Source: Arachis hypogaea (Eukaryota; Streptophyta; Magnoliopsida; Fabales; Fabaceae). From it: 64,000 nt of DNA. The notes under the pieces are model-generated. The model was given only the letters and a program-made list of their open reading frames with translations. It searched no databases and had not been told where the DNA came from. Location: positions 77,508,445-77,572,444 of the forward strand of contig NC_092051.1 of NCBI RefSeq assembly GCF_003086295.3, read 5' to 3'. The translations under genes and the position numbers were made by a program. Positions 45,508 through 57,320 of this stretch are shown piece after piece. Within the stretch, counting starts at the first letter, position 1; each line of letters opens with the position of its first letter.

Positions 45508-46712
45508 AAAATTGATAAGCGAATAAATGCCGGTCAAGAATTACCAAAAGTATTTTTCCAAATCAACGTTGCAAGTACAGTCTTAACCGACGAGATTTTC
45601 ACTATCAAATTTAAAATGTGTCACAAATGAAATAAATAACCGGGAGTAAAATCCCTGGTTGTTTCTTTAGGAGTTGACACAAGATGCAAATTATTTATTG
45701 TAATTTTCCTAGAGAATTTTGAAGTTGAGAATAAGAAAAATAAATAAATAGAAATTATAGCAGTACATAATTAGTAAGATTTGTAAAATAATCAATATTA
45801 AAAGCCTTGGTTAGGAATGAGAATTGGAAATTCTATCCTTATTGTCTTTCCCAAGTGTAATGGTAAAAGCTCATTGCTCTCACTTAGTTATCCTCTAACA
45901 AGTGAAGGAAAGTCAAGTGAAACAATAAACCTTAGCTCACAAGTCCTAGTCACTTCATAGAGAAGAACTAGAGTTGGTGAGTTTTTAAATCTAATTAGCA
46001 ATTTCAAATTACAGATCAACACTTGAGTATAACAATTCAAGTGGCTCCAATCACTCAACCCCAACCAAACAAGGAAATCTACTCCATGATCATAGGTGAC
46101 ATTTTCTCAAACACTTGTCGAGCAAAAATAAAAGACATGATAACAAATGATGAAACAACTCAATTCAAATTACCACATAGAATAACCAACGAGAGCAAAA
46201 CAAGTAATAACAATAGATATAAAAATTCTCAATGCATTAACAAAATCCAAAGATAACAAGATCCAAACATGAATTTAAAATAATCAAATGGAAAAGAGTA
46301 ATAGAGAAGAAAACTATAAGGGAAATGAATCCAATTGAAGGTAACCACAGCTTCTTTCAATATCTAATTGCAAGTAAAAATAAGAAAAACCAAAAATCCT
46401 AGAGAGAAGTGGGAGCTTCTCTCACTAGAATTCAAAACTAAAAAACTAAGATAAAGTTTAACGTGTCTTGAGTCTCAGCTGCATCCCCTCCTCTAGTCTG
46501 CATTTTCGAGCCTGAAACTGGGTCCAAATCAGCCCAAAAATTGCCCCCAGTGAGTTCTGATAATTGCAGCACGTGACGCTCATCACGCGTACGCGTCAGC
46601 CACGCGTATACGTTGATGGCTCTGCACAGGGTCACACATATGCGTCAGTCGTGCGTACGCATCGGTGGTCGACGCTCCTGGTCACATGTATGTATTAGTC
46701 ACGCGTATGCGT

Positions 46713-49700
46713 TGTAACGGCCTAGCCCCGAAGAAACGGCGCTTTTTCGGGATCAAACGGATTTTTTACAGAATTTTTAGGAATTTCTATGCATATAAGC
46801 ACCTCCACTGCACACGTGCTGCGTCATCAAGCTGCTGAGTCAGCAGCTTGATTGCACAGGACACCTCTCCTAATCTAAGTAGGCACGTCACAAGGAGTTG
46901 CATTTTTAAGCCACTTCGGGCCCGAATTTCAAAATTCTGATTTCCGTGGTTAGTCTCTATGTGACGAGTCGGTCACGAATTTCGAGAGAAAAATTATATT
47001 AATATAATATTCATATATTATTATTTTATTCAGAATATTATATTATTGTCTTCTCTACTGTGATTAATGTTGATCTATGTTTAGTAATATAATAACTGAG
47101 CTTGAAATCTACCGGTAACGGATAATACCGGCATTCTTAGATGAACTTAGCACTGCTAATGCTTCATCATATATCTTTTATTCTTATGATTATCCAGTTA
47201 CTAGTGTCATTTACACTAAGTAACTTAATGTTTATCCATTAGTAGTGTAATTACTTAAGTTCTAATACATCTAGCTTTAGTAATTATCCTTTTCTGAGAT
47301 ATTTTGACAAGTAACTTTTGGATAATCATCATCCAAAAGCCACGGCCTCCCTAGGACAGCTTGGCTATCATTTTTGTTCTTGGAAAAGCTTAGAAAACCA
47401 TGAAAGAAAATCATGAAGCTTCCATGAACACCTGAGCTACTTTCTCCGTTCTTTCTCAAACCGAAACCCCTATCAAAAATCTACTCTTACCAAAGTGTTC
47501 ACCGCTTCCTCCTCTTCATTTCTATGTCACTTTTCATGGAGTAAATTAAGGTATGAAGGCTGCTCCTCCTCCTTGAAGATTCGGCCATGGTGGTTCCTTA
47601 AGTTAATGATGTTTTCTTCATGTTCTTTCTTAGGATCTCTTATTCAATCACCAAAAGCTCCAAGAAAATGTGATTTCTAGTTACCTTAAGGTGAGGAAAA
47701 CCTTCTTTTCATCATCATGAAGCTTCAGCCTTCATGGTTCATAAGATTCTAAAGTTGTTTTTGATGTTAAAATAGGCGTAAAAGTGCTCCTGGAAGCTTG
47801 TTTTTAGTGCAATCTCGGACAGCAGCAAAGGAGGTAAGGTTTGGTAAATTAATCAATGATTGGCTGTGTTTTTGAAGTGTTAAACCAGATCTTGTTGCTT
47901 GAGATTTGATTTTGGGTGTATGTGTGAGGGTTTGATCATGGAAACTTATTGTTTAATGCTTGAAAATCATGTTTATGATGGTTTTGAAGTGGCTGTTGGT
48001 GCTGCTGGAAAACGTGACATTCCAGCCATGAAAATCATGATTTTTGATGCTTATTTGATGTGTATTTGATTGCTGAAAAGTTTCTCTTTGGTTTGATAAA
48101 AATCGGGTTCAAATCGGTTTCCGAAAAGATTGAAAAACTAGCTGAAAATCAAGCAGAAATCTGATGAACTTTTGGAAAAAAAAATGTTTTTGGTTTTTGG
48201 AAGAACATGAAAACGTGTATTCAATGATTTTTGGGGTCAAAATGCAATTATTAAAAAGTTTGGAGTTGAAAATTAATTAATCAAAAGTTGAGGGGCTAAA
48301 GTGCAAATATTAAAAGTTATAGGGGTCAAAGTGCAATTTCCAAGAAGTCCGGGGGTCAAAATGTAATTTTTGAAAGTTAAATAAAATATTATTATTTTAA
48401 TAATAAAATATTAATATATTATTTTATTAATAATATTATTTTAATAATAATATTATTTTATTCATAATAATAAAATATTGATAAAAAGACAGTTTTCCCT
48501 GAAAGCCTCAGGAAGGCAGATTTGAGTCCAGAATTCTCTAATTTCCTTTACTAAACACCTAAGAAGAGGTATAAGAGAAGATATATAGGTATAAGAAGTA
48601 AAGAAACAAGATTTTGAAACCTGTGTTTAAGTTAAAAAGAAAAGGAGTTAAAAGTGATATAGCTGTGTACCTGACCTTACAGAGTAAACAGAGAATTGTA
48701 AAATGAGCTTTCTGTGATGTTCTAATGCTTGATTTATGATGATTGCTAAGTGATGGAGAGTATGGTTATATGTGAATTATAAGCCTTCGGGCAATGCTTG
48801 TGAATGTTGTTCAGGGACGCCCGTATTGTGATGTTGCTTCCCAGACAGGCTGCGGTAGAGTAGTACCAGCCCTGCAAGCTGAATGCTTGGTAGAGGCCTG
48901 AATCACATACCTGCGGTATATTGAGATTTGAGCAAATACCAGCCCTGCAAGTTGAGAGTACTTGGTAGAGGGTATGCGGTACTTAATCTGGGATTAAGTT
49001 CTGGGAAGGCCTTATCTGACCTGAAGGGTCGGATTGCGTCGGGTGCGGGTCGAAACCGACAAATGAGCTTATTACCTGCAGTAGGGACAGACATGCATCA
49101 TACTTGTTTGTACATTATTTATTGCTTATCTTCTTGTGTTCTTTTTCTATTCCTTGTTTGTTTGAGCATAACTGTGTGATTGCATAATAATGTGTGAATG
49201 TGCATTTATTTCCTATTTTCTCTCCTGTTCATGTGTTAGTTTGTGTTGCTGTTATGTACATATTACTCTACATTTATTTATACTTCTATGACCACGGACA
49301 TTATAAATGATCTTAACTGTAAACCCCGACCTTACTAAGAACTCCCCAGTTCTTACCCCTTACACCTCTACAGATGGACACGGGAGTCCTATTCTACGAT
49401 ATTGATCCACCGTATATCCACGAGGACCCGGTGCGTGGTGAGTATTACATCTACTGTGTGGTACCTCGTATCCGTAATTATGTAGTTCGTGGTAGACCTT
49501 TCCAGTACCCTATTAGGATAGCATATTTTAATCCTGATGCACCCTATGACTTTCCTTTATCTTGGTTACACCCCGGCGGACCTGGGATACCTCATCCTGA
49601 GGAGCAGATGCCACCTCCACCTGACTATCCTCCTCCACCTGAACCTCCTCTACCTGATGAGCCTATACCTGCCCAGCTTATCCATGAGGCACCTCCTGCA

Positions 49701-50573
49701 CTTTTTGTCCTTGATGAGTGGGGTGTTCCTGTGTTGCCACCCGAGCTTGATCCTTTACTTGAGCCGATCGAGCCTCCTGTCTTTGATGAGCAGCATGGAC
49801 ATGAGTATGATCAGATCATGGAGGCGCCACCTCCTTCTCCAGACTATATTTTGTTTGGTAGCTATCCTTTTATGGTTCCTGTAGCCAGCAGTGGTTCCTC
49901 TGCTATCACTTCGGCAGAAGAAGAGGACGAGGAAGAAGAAGATCCAGAGGAAGATCCTAACTTCATAGTTATCTCCTCTGACAGCGATGACGATGAGCCA
50001 GGCGAGGCACCAGTAGGCGAGCATCACCATTCGCCCGGTGATTTTCCGTGAGGTACTCTGGACCAGGATTGAGGAGACTTTTTGAGACGCCTAGTCTAAC
50101 TTCAGTACATTAGAGTGTCTCCCTCACTTTTGTTAGCATGATTAAAGGGAATAGGCATATCATAGAGTTAGGCTAGCCTGGGTGCCAACTTAGGGGCTTT
50201 TGGTCAGGCCAGGCCCTGGGGCGTCTTATGTACATATATGTATATACTATATGAGTCACTGACTTAGGGGTGTTGTACTATAGCTCTATGCTTATATAAC
50301 TGAGCCACTTCTGTAATATGATGTATATTATAGTGTGTTGTTCCATATTCTGTTATCATTTGTCTTATGTATGTGAACGTTTAATTATCCCTTGATATAT
50401 GGAAGGTATGCGACTTTAAATTATTCTTGTTAAAAAAAATTACTTGTAAAATTCGCGGGGTTTTAACAACGTATAGGCTTATATTTATTAATTAATAATA
50501 TGAAAAGGAAAAACAAGTTGGTAACATTCGATTTCTAGTATGATCTAGACATGCTAGAAGTTGGGTCGTTACA
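46713..50573 (+). mobile_element. Solo LTR 'K', 3.86 kb, inserted in LTR2
   Basis: Runs from TGTAACGGCC to GGGTCGTTACA, with inverted TGTAACG/CGTTACA ends and TGCGT at 46708-46712 and 50574-50578. No primer-binding site, polypurine tract or pol motif was found. A block at 49055-49105 (accgacaaatgagctt... acagacatgcatcata) matches solo LTR I near 19180. An A+T-rich inverted stretch of ATTATT/AATAAT lies at 48380-48480. A hairpin AAGAACT-CCCC-AGTTCTT (49337-49354) is followed 20 bp later by an ORF (49374). Confidence 0.7.
49374..50051 (+). CDS. Acidic proline-rich protein of solo LTR K (225 aa), unknown function
   Basis: An intact frame beginning MDTGVLFYDIDPPYIHED directly after TCTACAG, which looks like a splice acceptor, so it may be a downstream exon. 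Residues 1-70 are aromatic and Pro-rich (YCVVPRIRNYVVRGRPFQYP). Residues 75-160 are a Pro/Glu-rich repeat-like stretch (PPPPDYPPPPEPPLPDEP). Residues 180-215 are very acidic and include FIVISSDSDDDE, which fits a SUMO-interacting motif (hydrophobic core followed by Ser and acidic residues). No enzyme or nucleic-acid-binding motif is seen. An intact 225-codon frame, richer in GC than its surroundings and lying inside an LTR, is unusual. It could be a lineage-specific LTR-encoded protein or a captured host exon. Confidence 0.55.
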   Translation: MDTGVLFYDIDPPYIHEDPVRGEYYIYCVVPRIRNYVVRGRPFQYPIRIAYFNPDAPYDFPLSWLHPGGPGIPHPEEQMPPPPDYPPPPEPPLPDEPIPAQLIHEAPPALFVLDEWGVPVLPPELDPLLEPIEPPVFDEQHGHEYDQIMEAPPPSPDYILFGSYPFMVPVASSGSSAITSAEEEDEEEEDPEEDPNFIVISSDSDDDEPGEAPVGEHHHSPGDFP

Positions 50574-50933
50574 TGCGTCGCTGGAAAACTGGCTTGATCA
50601 CGTGTACGCTTCAACCACGCTCGCGTGTCGCTTCCAGGTTCTCAAATCTTCAAATTCTTGTGTTCCTTCCACTTTAGCATGCCTCCTCTTCATCCTCTAT
50701 ACCATTCCTACTCTATAAATCCTGTAATCACTTAACATACATATCAGGGCATCGAATGGTAATAACAGAGATTAAAAATTAGTGATTTGAAGGCCTAGGA
50801 AGCATGTTTTCAATTATAGCACAAAATTAGGAAGGAAACTTAAAAACATGCAATTTACTTGAATAAGTGTGAGAATAGTTGACAAAACCCACTCAATTCA
50901 GTCCAAAATTTATCATAAAATAGTGTTTTATCA

Positions 50934-50972
50934 AATCTCCCCACACTTAAACATTAGCATGTCCTCATGCTA
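50934..50972 (-). promoter_or_regulatory. Polypurine tract and AGGA hairpin before LTR2 of element E
   Basis: The minus strand shows TAGCATG-AGGA-CATGCTA, a perfect 7-bp stem (50955-50972), then AAGTGTGGGGAGATT up to the LTR (50934-50948). Confidence 0.8.
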
Positions 50973-51152
50973 AGCTCAAGGGAAACAAAAGAGTGAAGGG
51001 AAAATGGTGAGACTTATGCAATCCAACTTATCTATATGAATGCAACTACATGCTAAATGCTTCTACCCACTTGGTTAAAATTAAACAAATTCTCTAAGAA
51101 CAAACATAAACTGGGTTTCACTAATTCAAATCTCAAAATAAAGAACAAGTAG

Positions 51153-51693
51153 TGATACGTGTTTCAAATGTTCGTAATATGAAGAGTTCATGTGTTACTT
51201 AGAAGATATTAGTTTACATTTTTTAGAATATTTTAATTTAATGTATTTTGATTTTGTTTATTTTATTACTAGATTGGGCCTTATGTTTATGGGCTTTAGG
51301 GTTTTTCTTTGTTTTAACCTAATAAAAGGTTATAAATACCTCCTTAGCTATTGTAGTCGTAGCATAGAATTATTTAAAGGTTTTAAAACTCCTTTTTGGT
51401 TTCGTGATGAAACCATGGTGTAGATAATTGAGGTTGAGGAGTCTCTCTCTTGTTGCATCGGGGAATTGGGCAGAAGGTTGAGGAGTCCCTTCGAATCAAT
51501 TTCCAAACTATGGCGTTGACAAGTTAGGTTGAGGAGTCCCTTTCTTGTTGCGTCAAGAAATTGGGTAGAAAGTAGAGTGATTCTCTTTGTACTCAATTTC
51601 AATCTATCATTTTTTGTTCTATTACAATTTCAATGTATCTTTTTTTATTCAGTTTGAATCATTGTCTTCTTGTTTATCTTTAATTTCATATCA
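51153..51693 (+). repeat. 541 bp solo LTR, probably Ty1-copia
   Basis: TGATACGTG...TTTCATATCA with inverted ends (TGATA/TATCA) and AGTAG at 51148-51152 and 51694-51698. A TATA-like 'ggttataaatacc' lies at 51328 and repeated 'ggttgaggagtc' words follow at 51431-51540. Short size and structure suit a copia LTR. Orientation is inferred from the TATA box. It inserted in the 3' UTR of element E; the UTR continues to 52942 with no gene seen. Confidence 0.75.
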
Positions 51694-52942
51694 AGTAGAC
51701 TTGCAAGAAGAAAGCTCATGAAAGCCGGGAACAAAGAATCGAGCATCGAACCCTTACCGGAAGTGTATACACTCTAATCACTCTAGTGTTTGAGGGTCGA
51801 TTCTCTCGGTTCTCTACTAATCTTGCTTTCTAAGGCTTGCTGTTCTTCTACCAATCAACACAAATTTAATGCACGGATACACATATCAAGAGGTCTTTTC
51901 AAGTGTTGTAACGGGGTTAGGGTCAAGGTAGGAATGTATTTGGTTAAGTGGACTAAAATCCGAATTCTTGATTAACCTAAACTTCCCACCTAACCTAAGA
52001 TATTCCATGTCACTACAATGCAAAACATACTACCCATTGACTGTTTTTACACAAATTCATGCACCTTTATATCTTTTGAGTACAAATCATATGCATGGAT
52101 TCAATTATTTACCTTGGGGCATTTTGTCCCCGTTTTATTGCTTTCTCTTTTTCTCTTCTTTTTTTCTTTCTTTTTTTTTCATGGAAATGTGCATATGTGG
52201 TACGGAATATACATATATACACAAGGAGTTAATGCATATGATTAAAGTGTTAGATGCATGAACAACTGCCCAAACTACTTTCACATTTTCATATAAGAAT
52301 ATAAAATACCCAATTCCCTAACTAAGTATTCCCCAACCCAATTTCCCCACACTTAATTCATGTGTACTCTCACTAGTCTAAGCTAACCAAGGATTCAAAT
52401 TAGGGACATGTATTGTTTTCTGCTTAGAGTTAATGATGTGCTAAAATAAAGAACACATGGGGTACAATAGGCTCAACATTGGGTTGTAAAGGGTAATGAA
52501 AGGGTAAGGCCATATGGGTATGTGAGCTATAGTGAAACAAGGACATCAATCACGTAAGTGCATACATACATCAAACCATGGAAATATAGAATCAAACAAG
52601 ACAAAGATCACAATTTTAGAGAGAACAACACACACCAAAATAAAACATTGGTTGATAAGATGAAACTAACCAAATAGGTTCAAAATCTCACTGGTTTTGT
52701 GTGTTGGAGCTCTAAAACGATGTTCCAAATTAAATTTCATCAGGCAAGTTCAACAAAATTTTAATTCAAATTAGTGAAATACCCTAAAACAGTTTCTTGG
52801 AAAAGAAATTATCACTTCAACCAAGTAGTACTTAAATGCAAGTAACTAACTACACATGTAAGTTATCCTATCTAACAAATGAAAATTAAAATATTGGTGT
52901 TGAGAGAGAAGAGAGTTGTTACCCTCGAGAGTCAGTTACCGA

Positions 52943-52982
52943 CCTCCTCCACAATTAAAGCTTGGCACGGTCCTCTGTGCCA
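52943..52982 (-). promoter_or_regulatory. Internal AGGA hairpin with polypurine-like motif, element E
   Basis: The minus strand shows TGGCACAG-AGGA-CCGTGCCA, an 8-position stem with one mismatch (52963-52982), then AATTGTGGAGGAGG (to 52943). It lies at the end of the extra ORF and 2 kb upstream of the true polypurine tract. Confidence 0.65.
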
Positions 52983-54239
52983 TCAGTGATAAACAAAGTG
53001 GGGTTAGAATCATCACTTCCACTATCCAACTCATCATTGCTTTCCATGCTGTGGTATGAAGTGGATTCCGGAGTGTTGGGCTCTTTCGGAGGTGGGTGAG
53101 TACAACCAATGAGCTCCTTCAAGTAGTTGTAGTGGCGCTTGTTGCGGCGCTCAATTTTGCTCAATCCGCCAGCCTTGTCGGTCTACCTTCTCAAGGATCT
53201 CAAGTAGCAACTGGTGGGTGGATGGTGGTGGTGCATGTGGTGTTGATGATGGTGGAGCGGAGGATGAAGGAGCTTCGAAAGACGGGTCTTCATTCCGGCT
53301 CATGGGTGGTGCTGGGGGCCAAATATATTTCCCATTTGAGACATATTCATCATCCCTAGGAATCATGGTCTTCATATCCCTGCCTGATAGGAAACTCCCG
53401 CTGCAGACACCAAGTCCATAACCAATGCGGAAAAAGGTAGGTTGCCCACTATTTGCACTCGACCCATAGCTTGTCAGTGGAGTCGTGGCAAGTTGAGAGG
53501 TTTCTCTGTGAGGATGCACCAGACAAGAATGGCCATGTAGGCAGTAAAAGTGGACTCATGAGTACTTGGCAATATATAGTGGGATATGATCTGTGCCCAT
53601 ACTTGAGCCTCCATAGTGAGCACTTGGGAGGAGATGCACTTGGGTCGAGTCCGGTATTGCCCATAGATCCACTTGCTTCCGGGTTGGAAGATGAATCTAA
53701 GGACGAGGTTCCAGTCAAAATCAAATGTCTTGCGCTCAAGCTGTGCCTCTTGATACGCATCCATCCCACCCGGACTTAGTAAAACATCAAGTACTCGCTG
53801 AATAGCATCTTCTGAGATAGAGACTTGCTTTTGGCGCATAAAGACTGACTGAAAGGTAGGCGAGTGATAATTAGTGTAGAATTCAACTACCTTAGAGAGA
53901 TTAGCTTCTCGTGGCCTCCTGTTTAAGAATCCCACTTTCTTCTTTCAATTTGGGGAACCACAAATTACATGAAATGTTCTTGAAGAATTAGGAGATGCTC
54001 ATTGTGGTAGTTTCTCTCTACCAAGACGGAGAACATCCGTTTACAATAGCAGTTAGTGAATCATGCGGTGTCCCTTGAAGGAAATTCTTTCTCGGCTTCA
54101 TCAACTCGGATGGTCCTCTTCACCCACTTAGTAGGTGGCTTGACCTTTGAGAAGGTTTGCACCTTAGCTGGTGCTCTTTTGGTTCCCTTCTTCGCTGGTG
54201 TCTTGTTACAAGCCTTCTCTTTTCTCTCTTGATGGCCAT
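52955..54239 (-). pseudogene. Extra ORF of element E (putative plant transposon protein), frameshifted
   Basis: Starts near the ATG at 54239 with a Lys/Arg-rich segment, continues in shifting frames through RREANLSKVVEFYTNYHSPTF and VFMRQKQVSISEDAIQRVL (53935-53780), SKWIYGQYRTRPKCIS and AQVWAQIISHYILPSTHES (to 53474), then a Pro/Ser-rich linker and the helix HQLLLEILEKVDRQGWRIEQN (to 53151), ending in an acidic tail at 52955. At least three frame changes make it a pseudogene. Domain order agrees with the extra ORF of element F (35911-36879), with a basic start, an alpha-helical core and a coiled tail. It lies between the palindrome array and the polypurine-like motif. Between it and the array (54240-55222) is A-rich non-coding DNA. 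Confidence 0.65.
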
Positions 54240-55222
54240 CCTGAAAAAGGAAGAAAAAGAAGGAATATTAAACACAGAGAGATAAACACCGGAAGTAGGA
54301 AGGTGCAAGTGAGAATGAATGCCAAAGAAAAGGAAAATGTCTTAAATACATGGTAGCTACAATATGCAAGTAAGACATCCATTAAAATCACGAAGGCATG
54401 TTACTAACACTAGATGGAAGAGGGATAAAAGTATGCAAGTATAAAGCATGAGAAGAATACCTCAAGCATCAATATCAAAAATTGTAATCACATGTAAAGA
54501 AAGCACAAAATAATGAGAATTTTTATGATGAAAATTAATGGAAACCAAGCTCAATGCACATGTATTGCAAGTGTTGTGAAAAAGAAGCAATAAGTTGCAA
54601 GAATAAGATAGAAAATAAATCAAAAAATCATTAGTTCTATTTCACAAACACATGGTGTGCATATTATAAACAAGAAGTAAGTTGAGCAATCCAAGTATGT
54701 AGTAGACCCAAAATAGAATGTCAATTGTCAAACCAATACCACATAACTCAAACAAGCTAGGAAATATTAAAATAATCCACAAATTCACAAAGTATTCAAG
54801 ATGAAATTCCAACACCTATAATAAAAATGCAAAGAAAGAAAAGAATTAAAAGGAAATTACAAATATCAAAACCAACATGTAATTAAGAACAATTAAAATA
54901 ATGGAATGCAATGAACAGAAGAAGAATGAAAGAGTAGAAGAATGTAAGAAAAGAAACCTTGAAAAGAGGATGAAAAGAAGAAATTAAATGTAAGTAAGAG
55001 GAAGAGAAAAGGTGTGAGAAGGGAAGAGAAAAAAAAGGGAAGGTGAGGCTGCCAGAGATGGTGGTTGCCAATGGTGGTCTGCCAGTGGTAGTGGAGAGGG
55101 GAGGGAAGAAGAAATAAGTAAGAAAGTAAGAAGAAGAAAGAAGAAGGATTGGAATTAGGATTTAGAAGGGGAGAGGAGAGTGGCGTGAATCAGGGACACA
55201 CTGATTTAACTGATTCGGCGCT

Positions 55223-55765
55223 ATGACGGGTGCACGTCGTCCATGCGTACGCGTGGAAGGCCCAGAAGTGAAGGTGACAGAGGAGTGCCGGTCACGTGTA
55301 CGTGTGATAAGTTTTCATGCTAGATGCACGATACTGGCAGCATTCCATTACAACTCTCTGGTTTTTGTACCAGGCAAGGCTGCACAAAAATATGATGCGT
55401 GCGCGTCGTCCACGCATACACATGGGTAACTAGAAAACACAGTGACGCGTAAGCATCGGTCACGCGTACACGTGACTACTTTTCGTGCTAAACGTACAAA
55501 ACTGGCACAACTCCGGTGCAACTCTTTGGTTTTTGTACCAGGGATCGCAGCATTGACATACGACGTGTGCGCGTCGCTCACACATACGCATGGAAAGGTG
55601 AAATTGCTGGGTGACACAGATGCATCAGTGAGGCGTACGCGTGGGGTGGTTTGTGCGCTTGGTACCCCACCCGCACAATTCCAGCGCAATTGTCTATTTT
55701 TTGTACCAGAGAGCTCCTGCATCACTATGACGCGTGCGCGTCGGGGACGCGTACGCGTGAGCGCT
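55223..55765 (-). repeat. Palindrome array of element E in ~170 bp tandem units
   Basis: Three units are marked by GGTTTTTGTACCAGG-like text at 55350, 55528 and 55696. Each unit has two palindromes (CATGCGTACGCGTGG, CACGCGTACACGTG, GACGCGTGCGCGTC and variants) separated by 'gctagatgcacgatactggca'-like text in shorter variants. It sits between integrase and the extra ORF, matching the position in D, F and H. Confidence 0.75.
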
Positions 55766-55891
55766 CTTTTTTTTATATAAAAATAACTCAGAATAAAGGT
55801 AAACAAGCATATTTGATATTTAACACTGATACCCAACAAAACAGAGATAAGAAAATAAAAATAGAACTAATAAAAAGGATGGTCATACCAT

Positions 55892-55941
55892 GGTTGGTTG
55901 CCTCCCACCTAGCATTTTTCTTTAACGTCCTTAAGTTGGAC
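55892..55941 (-). other. Double-hairpin module of element E
   Basis: Sense strand: GTCC-AACTTAA-GGAC (55941-55927), linker, then GGTGGG-AGGCAA-CCAACC (55909-55892; five of six pairs), then ATGGTATGA. It begins 11 bp after the stop codon of the integrase frame (55953). Confidence 0.7.
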
Positions 55942-55952
55942 GATCCATAAGC

Positions 55953-57320
55953 TCAGTGCTCTTCCTTGGCTGGGTCCTTCAAAAGGAAGATCTCCAGCTC
56001 CTTATTGTTCTTCACTTTTGCACCATGATAAAGCTTTAAACGGTGGCCATTAACCTTGAAGAAGGTAGTGCTTGAGGGGTGACTTAAGTGGACAACTCTA
56101 TAAGGTTCAACCTTCTCCACCACGTAGAGTCCTTCCCACCTTGACCTTAGTTTGCCCGGCATTATTCTCAACCTCAAGTTGTAGAGAAGGACTTGATCCC
56201 CAACTCTAAACTCTCTTCTCTTGATGTTCTGATCATGTACCGCCTTCACCTTTTCTTTGTAGAGTCTTGAGTTTTCATACGCTTCAAGCCAAATGCACTC
56301 CAATTCCTCTAGTTGTAATTTTCTTTCAATTCCGGCTCCTCCTAATCCTGAGTTGCATTCCTTCACAGCCCAATAAGCCTTGTGTTCCACCTCTACTGGA
56401 AGGTGACAAGCCTTTCTGTAGACTAGGCAGAACGAACTCATGCCAATCGATGTCTTGTAAGCTGTCCGATAAGCCCATAGCGCATCTCCAAGCCCTGAGC
56501 TCCAATCCCTTCTATGAGGTTTAACAATCTTCTCGAGTATGCGCTTGATCTCTCTATTAGACACCCCAGCCTAGCCATTTGTTTGGGGATGATAAGCCGT
56601 TGCCATATTGTGAATGATGCCAAGTTTCTTCATCAAACCTGTCATTCTTTTGTTACAAAAATGAGAGCCTTGATCACTAACGATTGCTCGTGGTGATCCA
56701 AAGTGGCAAATAATATTATTCCTAACAAAAGAGACAACCACGTTAGTATCATCAGTACGGATAGGAATTGCTTCCACCCATTTAGAAACATAATCAACAG
56801 CTAAAAGAATATGTAAGAAACCATTCGAGTTTGGAAATGGACCCACAAAGTCAATAACCCAAACATAAAAAATTTCACAAAACAACATGAGTTGCTGGGG
56901 CATCTCATCCCTCTTGGATATGTTTCCAAACCTTTGGCATTAGTGGTAAGAATTACAGAAAAGATTGGCATCCTTAAAGAGTGTGGGCCACCAAAATCCG
57001 CAGTCTAAAATTTTTCTTGCAGTTCTTTGAGGGCCAAAGTGGCCACCACTTTCAGAAGAGTGGCATGCCTCTAAGATAGAATGGATTTCGGATTCTGGAA
57101 CACACCTTCTAATTATTTGGTCAGCGCGACATCTCCATAAATATGAGTCATCCCATATGTAATACTTGGACTCGCTCTTGAGCTTGTCCTTTTGATGTTT
57201 AGAAAAATTTGAAGGTGTGACTGACCAAATAATTAGCAATGGGTGCATACCAAGAGACCACCTCGGATATTGCTTGCAAGCTATCAAGTGGAAATGCATC
57301 ATTGATAAGAGTGGAGTCAC
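55953..57320 (-). pseudogene. Integrase of element E, inactivated
   Basis: The zinc-binding part (ACHSSESGGHFGPQRTARKIL, about 57100-57040) and the catalytic core (56903-56571) are recognisable. In the core frame the catalytic Asp are at residues 18 (VIDFVGPF) and 77 (SDQGSHF), with the usual spacing of 58. The third acidic residue, expected 35 positions further on just after HPQTNG, is lost: a TAG stop occupies 56571-56573 and the Glu position reads GGG (Gly, 56565-56567). The C-terminal part (56564-55953, 203 residues, [22 protein letters not shown]) is intact and has no chromodomain I can recognise, consistent with the Athila/Tat branch. Integrase would insert the cDNA; this copy cannot. 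Confidence 0.85.

Larger units (their letters stand above)
45513..50933 (-). repeat. LTR2 of element E, split by solo LTR K
   Basis: Pieces 45513-46712 and 50579-50933 give about 1.56 kb, close to the 1,568 bp of LTR3. Palindromes are at 46575-46712 and 50576 onward. Confidence 0.85.
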
